DNA of 64,000 bases from the NCBI GenBank assembly GCA_003818205.1, contig RPRQ01000010.1, forward strand, positions 33,274 to 97,273, given 5' to 3'. The notes beneath the pieces are model-generated. The model saw nothing but the letters and a program-made list of their open reading frames with translations, was not told where the DNA came from and did no database searches. Every line of letters starts with the position of its first letter. Position 1 is the stretch's first letter. The translations under genes and the position numbers were made by a program. This stretch comes from Bacteroidales bacterium (GTDB lineage Bacteria > Bacteroidota > Bacteroidia > Bacteroidales > Tenuifilaceae). This document shows positions 48,603 to 56,939 of this stretch, in pieces.

Positions 48603-48721
48603 GCAATTGAACAAAAGTTTACTAGGTGCTATGCTCTATTTTTTCATTATTTATTGATTGGTAAGTGTTAAATTAAGCGAAGAGATTCATCACCTAATAG
48701 TATGATAGTATGCAATTGTCT

Positions 48722-50146
48722 TCATAAATAGTTCCTAATCAATAGTTTTGGTTCAAGCATATCAAGCATGGCGTATTTTACCCCTTCGCGACCAAACCCC
48801 GAGTTTTTAACCCCTCCGTAGGGCATATGGTCAACCCGAAAGGTTGGGACATCATTTATGATAACGCCTCCAACCTTTAGCTCGTTAAATGCTTGATTTT
48901 GTTCGTCAAGTTTATTGGTAAATACTCCGGCTTGCAAACCAAATTCGGAAGAGTTTATCAAGCCAACAGCATCACTAAAGTTGTTGTATGGCTCAATAAC
49001 GACAACCGGTCCGAAAGCTTCCTGTGAGCAAACTTTCATATCCTGTTTTGTATTGGTAATTATAGCTGGAGGGTAATAAGCACCTTCCCGGTTTCCTCCA
49101 TATAATAGTTTAGCACCACCGTCAATGGCCTCTTTTACCCATTGCTCAATGCGGATTGCATTATCCTCATCAATCATCGATGATATATCCGTTGTTGCAT
49201 CAATCGGGTTTCCGTGTTTGAGTTTACTCGTTAGCTCAATGAATCGGGTTGTGAATTCATTGAAAATGGATTTGTGAACATATATGCGTTGTGTGTGTAT
49301 GCAAACCTGCCCTGAATAGGCAAAGGCTCCGCTGACACATTTTAGTGCAGTTTTTTCAATATCTGCTGTATCGGTTACTATTGCCCCCGCATTTCCGCCG
49401 AGTTCAAGCACAACCCTCTTTTTCCCGGCTTGGTTCTTCATATTCCACCCAACCTGTGGCGAACCGGTAAACGTAAGCAATGCAAATCGTTCATCGGTAA
49501 CGAGCTGGTTTCCAGATTCTCTATCCATGGGGAGAATCGATAATGCCCCCTTTGGTAATTCGGTTGTATCAATGATTTTTGCCAATAGCAGAGCCGATAA
49601 AGGGGTGGAACGTGCAGGTTTTAGAACAATCGGACAACCCGTTGCAATTGCTGGAGCAAGTTTGTGAACGGTTAGATTTAAGGGGAAGTTGAAGGGTGAT
49701 ACTCCTGCAACCAACCCTATGGGAAAATATTTGACTATCCCCTCCTTGCCTTCTCCTGCAGGGGTCCAGTCGATTTGAATATGTTCCGATGGTAGGCGTT
49801 TGCACTCCTCGGCGGCAACAATGAAGGTTTGAATAGCCCTGTCAACCTCGCCAAGTGCATACTTTATGGGTTTTGCTGCTTCAAGGCAAAGGGTTCTGGC
49901 AAGTAAATCTCTTTGTTCCTTCATCTTTTGGGCAATATCCATCAGTATTGAGCATTTCTTGTGGGATGGTAGATATCTCAATTCATCTTCAATTCTTTGA
50001 GCTGAAATAATTGCCTCCTCAAGCTCTGCGCTGCCTGCAAGATAGACCTCTGCAATGGTTTCATCACTGAATGGGTTCTTAACCGAAAAGGTTTGTTTGG
50101 TTGCTTTGAGCTTTCCGCCGATGTAAGGGCTAAACTTTTCCATCAT
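48722..50146 (-). CDS. NAD(P)-dependent aldehyde dehydrogenase
   Basis: 474 residues, full length. Key residues: Lys176 in IVLKPARSTP, the FTGSPQVG cofactor loop (226-233), catalytic Glu248 in LELGGNAGA and nucleophile Cys282 in SGQVCIHTQRIYVH. The sequence LVAGVSPFNFPLNLTVHKLA is typical of the lactaldehyde/GAPN branch of the superfamily. It oxidises an aldehyde to the acid in the cytoplasm. The substrate cannot be told and no pathway genes adjoin. A second ATG one codon later (50143) is equally possible as start. Confidence 0.92.
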   Translation of the reverse strand: MMEKFSPYIGGKLKATKQTFSVKNPFSDETIAEVYLAGSAELEEAIISAQRIEDELRYLPSHKKCSILMDIAQKMKEQRDLLARTLCLEAAKPIKYALGEVDRAIQTFIVAAEECKRLPSEHIQIDWTPAGEGKEGIVKYFPIGLVAGVSPFNFPLNLTVHKLAPAIATGCPIVLKPARSTPLSALLLAKIIDTTELPKGALSILPMDRESGNQLVTDERFALLTFTGSPQVGWNMKNQAGKKRVVLELGGNAGAIVTDTADIEKTALKCVSGAFAYSGQVCIHTQRIYVHKSIFNEFTTRFIELTSKLKHGNPIDATTDISSMIDEDNAIRIEQWVKEAIDGGAKLLYGGNREGAYYPPAIITNTKQDMKVCSQEAFGPVVVIEPYNNFSDAVGLINSSEFGLQAGVFTNKLDEQNQAFNELKVGGVIINDVPTFRVDHMPYGGVKNSGFGREGVKYAMLDMLEPKLLIRNYL

Positions 50147-50246
50147 TAGGTGTATTAAGGTGTATGCGAATTTAAAAAATCTTTATTGTTTTATGCTCTG
50201 CCGATAGTGTTATTACCATAATTGTATTGAAAAAATAATTATCAAC

Positions 50247-50254
50247 TATATTTG
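50247..50254 (+). promoter_or_regulatory. -7 box TATATTTG of the DUF4105 gene
   Basis: TATATTTG at 50247-50254, full match to TAnnTTTG, 19 bases before the ATG at 50274. ATTG copies at 50221 and 50226 give -33 spacings of 22 and 17, both slightly off. Confidence 0.4.
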
Positions 50255-50273
50255 TCGGATTAAATACTGAATT

Positions 50274-51464
50274 ATGATAACGGTAAGAACACCTCATAGA
50301 ATATTTTTATTCCTTTTTTTCGTTGTATTATCAATTAGCGCTAGGGCAAAAATAAGGAGTAACCTTTCGGATAACTCTAGGATTAGCCTTATCACATGCT
50401 CTTCGGGGAATGAGTTGTACTCTGTTTTTGGTCATAGTGCCATTCGGGTTACTGACCCCCAAAAAAACCTTGACATAGTTTTCAATTATGGAACGTTCAG
50501 CTTTGAACAGCCTAATTTTTACCCCAACTTCGTTCGGGGGCATTTAAAATACATTCTATCCGCATACCCATTCAAGGATTTTTATCAGGAATACGTAAAT
50601 GAAAAGCGATGGGTTTGGGAGCAGGAACTCAATATTAGTTTGAGTGAGAGACAGCTCCTTTTCAATTCGTTGCTCATTAACTATAGGCCTGAGAATCGCG
50701 CATACCGATATGATTTTTTTAACGATAACTGTGCAACTCGTATCAGGGATATATTTGTAAAGGGAATCCCTCGGAGAATCGAATTTGATTATAGCTCTTT
50801 TGAGCAGGGGCAGAGTTTTCGGCAGCTATTGATGCCCAATCTGGGCAATAGCCCTTGGGCAAAACTTGGGATTAACCTTTTGTTAGGTTTTCCAGCCGAT
50901 AGGGTGGCTTCGCCTTGGGATTATATGTACCTGCCAGAGCATTTGAAAGCTGCTTTTGAGCATGCTTCATTCTCATCAGATTCAGCTAAGCAGCCATTTG
51001 CTTCTCAAACCAAAGTCCTATTGAATGGGGAGTCGTCTTCTAATACATTTATTTGGGGTTCTCCGCTGCAATTACTCCTTGTAGTTCTTATGATTGCCAT
51101 TTATATAACCTATAGGGATATTAAGGGAGGAGTTAAAAATCTTTGGCTCGATAGAACTCTTTTAATACTTGCTGGATTACTGGGGGTTCTTTTTACTTTC
51201 CTATGGATAGGTACTGCGCATAAATCGATGGTTTGGAACCTAAACCTTTTATGGGCTAATCCGCTCCACTTGATAGCGGCATTCTTTGTCTCGTTAAAGA
51301 AACCCCGAAAGTGGGTTGATGCCTATTTAAGGGTTAACCTTATTGTTTTGCTTTTGGTACTTATTCTATGGCCATTTCTGCCTCAAACGTTGCCTTGGGC
51401 AATATATCCTTTGGTTTTGGCGTTAGCGCTAAGGATGTTTGTTATCACTCAATTTCGTAAATAA
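50274..51464 (+). CDS. DUF4105 (Lnb N-terminal-like) membrane protein
   Basis: 396 residues. A signal peptide (IFLFLFFVVLSISARA) precedes a periplasmic domain of about 230 residues with the DUF4105 hallmarks: LITCSSGNELYSVFGHSAIR, the Cys and His of a papain-like/NlpC-type arrangement, then YRYDFFNDNCATRIRDIF. The last 140 residues hold four or five transmembrane helices. The family is related to the lipoprotein N-acylating Lnb proteins; DUF4105 members are widespread in Bacteroidota envelopes, function largely unknown. It is transcribed divergently from the aldehyde dehydrogenase. Confidence 0.82.
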   Translation: MITVRTPHRIFLFLFFVVLSISARAKIRSNLSDNSRISLITCSSGNELYSVFGHSAIRVTDPQKNLDIVFNYGTFSFEQPNFYPNFVRGHLKYILSAYPFKDFYQEYVNEKRWVWEQELNISLSERQLLFNSLLINYRPENRAYRYDFFNDNCATRIRDIFVKGIPRRIEFDYSSFEQGQSFRQLLMPNLGNSPWAKLGINLLLGFPADRVASPWDYMYLPEHLKAAFEHASFSSDSAKQPFASQTKVLLNGESSSNTFIWGSPLQLLLVVLMIAIYITYRDIKGGVKNLWLDRTLLILAGLLGVLFTFLWIGTAHKSMVWNLNLLWANPLHLIAAFFVSLKKPRKWVDAYLRVNLIVLLLVLILWPFLPQTLPWAIYPLVLALALRMFVITQFRK

Positions 51465-51468
51465 TAAT

Positions 51469-51656
51469 TACCGCAGAGACGGAGAGGGCGCAGAGTTTTC
51501 TGATAACGACTTGTCAACAAGATAATCAGTGTAATTCGATTTGCTCTTATTCTAAAATCATTCGTTTTTCGGCAGTAAAAACTGCTAAAAGATTTCATTC
51601 ATCTTGCTAGCAGTTCGATATGAATTACACTCTGCGTGCTTTGCGCCTCTGCGGTA
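51469..51656. repeat. MITE-like inverted repeat, ACCGCAGAG ends
   Basis: The left arm starts ACCGCAGAGACGGAGAGG and GCGCAGAGT; the right arm, read backwards, starts TACCGCAGAGGCGCAAAGC and ACGCAGAGT. A second inner pair (GTGTAATTCGAT and its inverted counterpart near 51615-51628) extends the pairing to nearly the whole 190 bases. It sits between convergent genes. The type resembles common noncoding repeats of Bacteroidota. No ORF and no transposase lie inside. Confidence 0.65.
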
Positions 51657-51662
51657 GAGAAT

Positions 51663-51688
51663 AAAAAAACCCGATATTGCTATCAGGC
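51663..51688 (-). terminator. Rho-independent terminator of dsbD
   Basis: Minus strand: GCCTGATA, loop GCAA, TATCGGGT (two G-T pairs), then six further T. It lies 29 bases after the dsbD stop at 51717. Confidence 0.7.
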
Positions 51689-51716
51689 TCTTCGTATTTA
51701 AATTCACACTTTTGTG

Positions 51717-53717
51717 CTATTTGTTCCTTTTCTTGTATTCTTCAATACCGCTATCGAGGAATTTGATGAAATCCTCAATGTCAAGATTATAACCCCTCGG
51801 TTCAGCAAGCGTCTTTTCATCCCCATCTAGCAGAACATAGTATGGTTGACCGTTGATATTGAAACGGCTAATCTGCATATCCCCATTTTGCTTGCCAACA
51901 GTCTTTTTTACCTTGCCATCAACCTTTGAGGTGTACCACTCGTTTTCGGGAAGTTCGGTTCTCTCATCGATGTAAAGTGCAACAATCACGTAATCATTCC
52001 TTAACTTTTCTAAAACACGAGAATCGCTCCAAACCTTGGCCTCCATCTCTTTACAGTTGGAGCATGAGTGACCGACAAAATCGATAAATAAAGGCTTATT
52101 TTGCTTTTTAGCGCAAGCAAGAGCTTGATTGTAATCGAAATATCCCTCTAAACCGTGAGGTAGGTGAAGAATGTCACCATACTTTGGTGTGTCACATAGA
52201 GTCGATGGACTCTTGGGCTTATTCGAGAATAAACCATGACTCGATGGAGGGGGTAATAACCCCGATATTGTTTTAAGTGGTGCCCCAAATATGCCAGTTG
52301 CCAAATAAACAGCAAATGCAAACGAAGTGATAGCCAGAATCAATCTTGTAGTGCCTAATTTTTTAAGCGGCGAATCGAGTTTGAACTTGATCTTACCCAA
52401 TAGATAAAAACCCATAAGTATGAAGATTATCACCCATATTCCTAAGAAAACCTCACGTCTTAATATTCCAAAATGATAAGTTTGATCAATAACCATTAAA
52501 AACTTAAGTGAAAACGCAAGAACTATAAAACCAAGTACAACTTTTACAGAGTTCATCCATCCACCAGAACGTGGAAGGCTATTCAACCACGATGGGAAGA
52601 TTGCGAATAGCGTAAAAGGAATTGCGAATGCAAGCGAGAATCCGAACATGCCAATGATTGGCTTTGCGCCTAACCCCGATGCTGCTTCAACAAGTAAAGC
52701 GCCAACAATTGGCCCAACGCACGATAAGCTAATAATAACTGTTGTAAGAGCTAAAAAGAATGAGCCAATGAATCCACCTTTATCGGCTTTGCTATCGGTT
52801 TTGTTGGCTAAACTACCTGGGAGAACAATCTCAAATAGCCCGAAGAAAGATGCTGCAAAAGCAATGAAAAGAACAAAGAAGATGGTGTTTGTTATCCAAT
52901 GCGAGGTCAATTGACTAGCAAAGTTTGCCCCAAGATTTGTGAGCGAAACCAATAACCCAATTGATGTGTAAATAGCAATAATCGAAATCCCGAAAACTAA
53001 CGCATTCAGAAATGCATTAAACTTATTCGCCTGCTTGCTCATGAAGAACGAAACGGTCATTGGAATCATAGGGAATACGCAAGGGGTTAGCAGCCCTGCC
53101 AAGCCTGCAGCAAATGAGATTAGGAAGAAAATAAGAAGCGACTGAACATCTTTCTTCTTTGTGGCAGCATCATCAACTTTTCGCCCCTCAATCGAAACAA
53201 GCGGTTTTGAAACCTCCTCCTTTTTTACCTCTTCAGTTTTGGCTTCGCCAATATTGCTGGTGCTAACTTTTACCGTAAAATCCTTTTCTAAGTAAATGCA
53301 CTTATCTGAAAAACAAGCCTGATATTCAACGTTTACGTTGATTTCAGTGGTATTTGTAGTTAACTCAACTATTTGGCTAAAGGTTGCCTCTTTGGCAAAG
53401 TAAGATAAATCAAGATTAAAGATTTCATCATGCTCTGTGGTCGATTTTGTTATCTCTTTAACCTTGCCAACAAGTTTAAAATCGGGAGTTGGCTTAAAGG
53501 TAAAGGTTGTAGCAATTGGGCCACCCTCAGGGAGTGAAATGGAGTATAAATGCCATCCCTGATCAATGGTGGCGTTTATAGTAATTTCGTATTTATTCCC
53601 CTCAATATTAATTGCTTTTGAACTCCAGCTTACTGGGTCTTCAACCTGAGCCTTTGCAAAGGATGAACTTGCTGTTAATATTGTGATTGCAAGTAGCTTG
53701 AATAGATTTTTTTTCAT
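51717..53717 (-). CDS. dsbD: Thiol:disulfide interchange protein DsbD
   Basis: 666 residues with the three DsbD parts. A signal peptide (ITILTASSSFAKAQ) leads the periplasmic alpha domain with its Cys pair (QACFSDKC, 135 and 140). The membrane domain of about eight helices has Cys213 in LLTPCVFPM and Cys333 in SLSCVGP. The C-terminal thioredoxin-like domain has CSNC (552-555). Electrons pass from cytoplasmic thioredoxin through the membrane cysteines to periplasmic partners for disulfide reduction and cytochrome c maturation. All six cysteines are present, so it should be functional. The gene is single and has a terminator. Confidence 0.97.
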   Translation of the reverse strand: MKKNLFKLLAITILTASSSFAKAQVEDPVSWSSKAINIEGNKYEITINATIDQGWHLYSISLPEGGPIATTFTFKPTPDFKLVGKVKEITKSTTEHDEIFNLDLSYFAKEATFSQIVELTTNTTEINVNVEYQACFSDKCIYLEKDFTVKVSTSNIGEAKTEEVKKEEVSKPLVSIEGRKVDDAATKKKDVQSLLIFFLISFAAGLAGLLTPCVFPMIPMTVSFFMSKQANKFNAFLNALVFGISIIAIYTSIGLLVSLTNLGANFASQLTSHWITNTIFFVLFIAFAASFFGLFEIVLPGSLANKTDSKADKGGFIGSFFLALTTVIISLSCVGPIVGALLVEAASGLGAKPIIGMFGFSLAFAIPFTLFAIFPSWLNSLPRSGGWMNSVKVVLGFIVLAFSLKFLMVIDQTYHFGILRREVFLGIWVIIFILMGFYLLGKIKFKLDSPLKKLGTTRLILAITSFAFAVYLATGIFGAPLKTISGLLPPPSSHGLFSNKPKSPSTLCDTPKYGDILHLPHGLEGYFDYNQALACAKKQNKPLFIDFVGHSCSNCKEMEAKVWSDSRVLEKLRNDYVIVALYIDERTELPENEWYTSKVDGKVKKTVGKQNGDMQISRFNINGQPYYVLLDGDEKTLAEPRGYNLDIEDFIKFLDSGIEEYKKRNK

Positions 53718-53774
53718 ATTTTTTCAGGTAATTACATTATTTGGGTTTGCTGAATTCTGTTTTCTTGTAAAGCA

Positions 53775-53782
53775 CAAAGATA
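53775..53782 (-). promoter_or_regulatory. -7 box TATCTTTG of dsbD
   Basis: TATCTTTG on the minus strand, 58 bases upstream of the dsbD ATG at 53717, matches TAnnTTTG fully. The expected -33 position has no TTTG-like box, so an activator may be needed or the site may be fortuitous. Confidence 0.35.
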
Positions 53783-53941
53783 TATTTTATTGATTTATGT
53801 AGATATTGATATAGATCAATATTTGGTAAAAATGGTTTGATAAAAAAGGGGTGAGGTTATAGGGCTCGTCAATAATTAACGTGAGTTCGATCTAAGAAGT
53901 AGTGGTAATGCTCTAAAATGTAATTTGTTGCAAATTTTTCA

Positions 53942-54087
53942 TTTGGAATTGGAAGAATGGAACCGATCTTGCGCCTACGATGTGCTCCTACGCTGAAGCT
54001 TCGGCGTAAGCTTTAGCGCAAGCGTTGCGAGTTCGCTGTAGGCATTATTCCAATATCCCAACCTTCCAGTCTTCCAACCTTCCAAAA
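53942..54087. repeat. MITE-like element with GGAA-rich ends and GC-rich hairpin core
   Basis: The ends are inverted: TTTGGAATTGGAAGAATGGA on the left; on the right TTCCAATATCCCAACCTTCC and repeats of CTTCCAACCTTCCAA. The core (about 53970-54042) is GC-rich, bounded by GCCTAC and GTAGGC, and holds the palindrome ACGCTGAAGCTTCGGCGT (53990-54007). GTAGGAGC and GTAGGC words resemble the REP units at 63383-63586. Probably a non-autonomous repeat. Confidence 0.6.
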
Positions 54088-54249
54088 AATAATACTAATA
54101 AACAACAACATAACAAGCCACCTTAAATCGAACTTACGTTATTTATGAATTTATTAGTTGTGCTAGGATTGATCCTTTTTTCTGAGAAAGTTTTGATATT
54201 AAGTAGGAAATATTAAAATAATAGTTAATTTCGATATGTAAATTATAAA

Positions 54250-55191
54250 ATGAGAGAACCGATGAGAGCATTGTTTTTAGGGGTAATATTTTTTCTGTTA
54301 TGCCAAAAAGGCTACACACAAGATTCAAAAGAGATATCGAGCAGGGTTGCTTCAGGTAAAATATTTTCAAACGAGCAGGAGATGAAAGAGTGGATTAGGC
54401 TATGCGAGAATGATACTGCTCAGCTTTTCTTCGTTTTAGCATACAGTAAGATTGATAGCATATCCGCCGAAAAGTTTTCGAATGCAACGTATTTATTAAA
54501 GAATTTGATTGTAAAGCAATCTAGCCAGAAAGTCAAAAAGGCAGCAGTGTTGTTCTTTATTACTGCTGCGAAATCAAAGCACTCAGGAGTATCTTCTATC
54601 GCATTTAAAGCATTGTCAAGTATTCCTTCTCGCTTTTATGAGAATGCAAGCATCGATTCAATTTCGAATTTAATCATTGAGCAACCTATGCTATTTAAGA
54701 ACGCTGTTCTTTTAGCTGGTTACATAGGATCTCCAATTTTTATTGAAAGGATTAAAACCGTATTCCCCAATGCAAAAAATTTTTCTAATCCCGATAAATG
54801 GGCTGCATACAAAGCATTAGCCCGTTTAGGCGATCAGGAGGCGTTAGGTTTCTGTATCAAAAGGGTTACCTCTTTGCCATTGAGCGATCAGGTGGTCGAT
54901 GTTCTATACCCCGATCTGATCTATATACATCGTAAAGAGGCGTTTGATGTGCTTGTTAAAGCGTTAAACTCCGATGAGATGCTCTGCTCCTCAAGCAATC
55001 CGAATTCCGATAATAAAATATTATGCGGATATAGAGTAATGGAGCTTCTTGCCCCTCAGATTGAGAACTTTCCGGTTAAGGTATTGCCGAGCGGCGATTT
55101 GGATTCAAAGGATTACAAAAAAACGCTCAACGATGTAAGGGCATGGTTTACTAATAATGGTGGTAATTATTCAATCATTAATACGTATTAA
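54250..55191 (+). CDS. Exported helical-repeat protein, unknown (operon gene 1)
   Basis: 313 residues; a second in-frame ATG at 54262 is as likely the start and gives a cleaner signal peptide (MRALFLGVIFFLLCQKGYTQ). The mature protein is mostly helical, with blocks such as KKAAVLFFITAAKSKHSGVS, FKNAVLLAGYIGSPIFIERI and AAYKALARLGDQEALGFCIK that look like HEAT-type repeats. No catalytic motif was recognised. It is the first of four tightly spaced genes for exported proteins (next start 3 bases after its stop). Confidence 0.7.
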   Translation: MREPMRALFLGVIFFLLCQKGYTQDSKEISSRVASGKIFSNEQEMKEWIRLCENDTAQLFFVLAYSKIDSISAEKFSNATYLLKNLIVKQSSQKVKKAAVLFFITAAKSKHSGVSSIAFKALSSIPSRFYENASIDSISNLIIEQPMLFKNAVLLAGYIGSPIFIERIKTVFPNAKNFSNPDKWAAYKALARLGDQEALGFCIKRVTSLPLSDQVVDVLYPDLIYIHRKEAFDVLVKALNSDEMLCSSSNPNSDNKILCGYRVMELLAPQIENFPVKVLPSGDLDSKDYKKTLNDVRAWFTNNGGNYSIINTY

Positions 55192-55194
55192 AGA

Positions 55195-56934
55195 ATGCAG
55201 GCTAAGGTTCTTCGTTTATTCATACTGTTAGCTGTTGTTTTTCAGAGTAGTATCTTAGTGGCTCAAGATATTTCAACAATCTTCGAACAAAAACCGTTTA
55301 CATTTTCGGGTTCGCTGAACTTGAATCAGATGGCAACCTACCGAAATGTTAGCTATTCATCCGAAAACCCTTATACATTCTTTGCAAATGGTAATGCAAC
55401 ATTCACATTTTATGGAATTTCTGCGCCATTCAATTTTTCTTACTCAAATCAACAGACCAACTATTCGCATCCCTTCAATTTCAACCATTTCGGTATGCAG
55501 CCCTCGTGGAAGTGGATTAAAACCTACATTGGTTTTAACTCAATGACCTTCTCGCCCTACTCGTTGAATGGTCATCAGTTTTTGGGTGGTGGGGTTGAGC
55601 TAACCCCGCCAGGGCTTGGGCTACGATTTAGCGCAATGTACGGACGATTGATTAAGGCCGTTGAATGGCAGCCCGATAATCCATCGTTCCCTCCATATTA
55701 CCAAAGGCTTGGTTATGCAGCAAAGGTAGGGTATTCAGGTAAATCTGGCGATTATGAGGTTACCATTTTTAAGGCTTTCGATAAGAAGAATAGCATCGAC
55801 CCCGTCCCCGATTCATTGGGCATAGCACCTCAGGAGAATATGGTTTATACCGTAAAACTCGGCAAAACGATAATCGAAAAAGTTAAGCTATCAGGAACAT
55901 ATGCCGGAAGCGCACTTACCCGGGATACCAAGCAAACTGATAATGCGGAGCAGGTGAAGAGCAGGGAATTCTTTTTAATAAACCCGAATGCCACAACCTC
56001 GTACTCATATGCTTTGAAAGGCTCTGCCGATTATTTGGGTACAGGCTATACCGTAGGGGTTGCCTATGAACGGATTCAACCCAACTATTCAACCCTTGGC
56101 GCTTACTACAATAATAACGATATGGAGAATATTGCCCTTACCTTTTCGAAGCAGCTAATGCAAGGGAAATTGAATGTTTCTGGGAGCGGGGGGAAGCAGC
56201 GGAATAACCTCGATAAGTCGAAGGTCTCAACATCTAATCAATTTTTAGGCAACCTAAACATTGCCTATGCCCCATCGCAAAGGGTGAATGTGAGCACGAG
56301 CTATTCAAACTACTCCTTCTTTACCCATATGAAAACCCCCTTTGAGCAGATTAATACCACAAACCCTTACCAAAATATCGATACGCTAAACTTTGTTCAA
56401 ATATCACATTCAGCATCGGTGAATACCTCCTACGTGCTTGGTGCCCTCGATAGTAAGCATAGTAAAAAGATAGTAATGGTAAATCTATCCTATCAGCAGT
56501 CGGCCAATAGGCAGGAGGGGGTTGGCGTTTTAAATAGCTCATATTTTTATCAGGGTAATGTGGCATATTCCTATAGCATATTGCCAATAAACATGTCGTT
56601 AACAACTTCATTCATGGGGGTTTATAGCTATATGCCAAGCGTTCAACGACAGCTGATGGCGGGTCCCGTTTTTGGAGTTGGGAAATCTTTCTTCGATAAA
56701 AAATTGACCACCTCAACCAGTTTGGCGTATAACTTTTCGACCAAGGATGGTGATTTTACTGGGGGTGTCTATTCCATTCGATTTGGTGGTGGATATTCAT
56801 ACCAAAAGGCACATCGGTTGAATTTTAGCTTTGCATTCATTTACAAGGATAATAGAATGGATATTATAAAGCCTAAATCTTACGAATTTACTGGTAATAT
56901 TGGTTATACATACTCATTCGATCAAAATAGGTAA
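55195..56934 (+). CDS. Predicted outer-membrane beta-barrel protein (operon gene 2)
   Basis: 579 residues. A signal peptide (FILLAVVFQSSILVAQ) is followed by amphipathic beta strands throughout, rich in alternating Tyr/Phe/Ser, such as ISAPFNFSYSNQQTNYSHPF, LKLSGTYAGSA-like stretches (KVKLSGTYAGSALTR) and the final TGNIGYTYSFDQNR. The size, strand count (more than 20 by eye) and C-terminal aromatic strand suggest an outer-membrane barrel. No plug, SusC or porin family was recognised. As the only probable integral outer-membrane member it may anchor or export the products of genes 3 and 4. Confidence 0.7.
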   Translation: MQAKVLRLFILLAVVFQSSILVAQDISTIFEQKPFTFSGSLNLNQMATYRNVSYSSENPYTFFANGNATFTFYGISAPFNFSYSNQQTNYSHPFNFNHFGMQPSWKWIKTYIGFNSMTFSPYSLNGHQFLGGGVELTPPGLGLRFSAMYGRLIKAVEWQPDNPSFPPYYQRLGYAAKVGYSGKSGDYEVTIFKAFDKKNSIDPVPDSLGIAPQENMVYTVKLGKTIIEKVKLSGTYAGSALTRDTKQTDNAEQVKSREFFLINPNATTSYSYALKGSADYLGTGYTVGVAYERIQPNYSTLGAYYNNNDMENIALTFSKQLMQGKLNVSGSGGKQRNNLDKSKVSTSNQFLGNLNIAYAPSQRVNVSTSYSNYSFFTHMKTPFEQINTTNPYQNIDTLNFVQISHSASVNTSYVLGALDSKHSKKIVMVNLSYQQSANRQEGVGVLNSSYFYQGNVAYSYSILPINMSLTTSFMGVYSYMPSVQRQLMAGPVFGVGKSFFDKKLTTSTSLAYNFSTKDGDFTGGVYSIRFGGGYSYQKAHRLNFSFAFIYKDNRMDIIKPKSYEFTGNIGYTYSFDQNR

Positions 56935-56939
56935 CTTTT

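Larger units (their letters stand above)
53718..54249. other. Intergenic region between dsbD and the exported operon
   Basis: 532 bases between divergent genes, with no credible gene. It contains a -7 box TATCTTTG (53782-53775, minus strand) for dsbD, with no -33 match, and the MITE-like element at 53942-54087. No clear promoter for the plus-strand operon was found. Confidence 0.55.
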
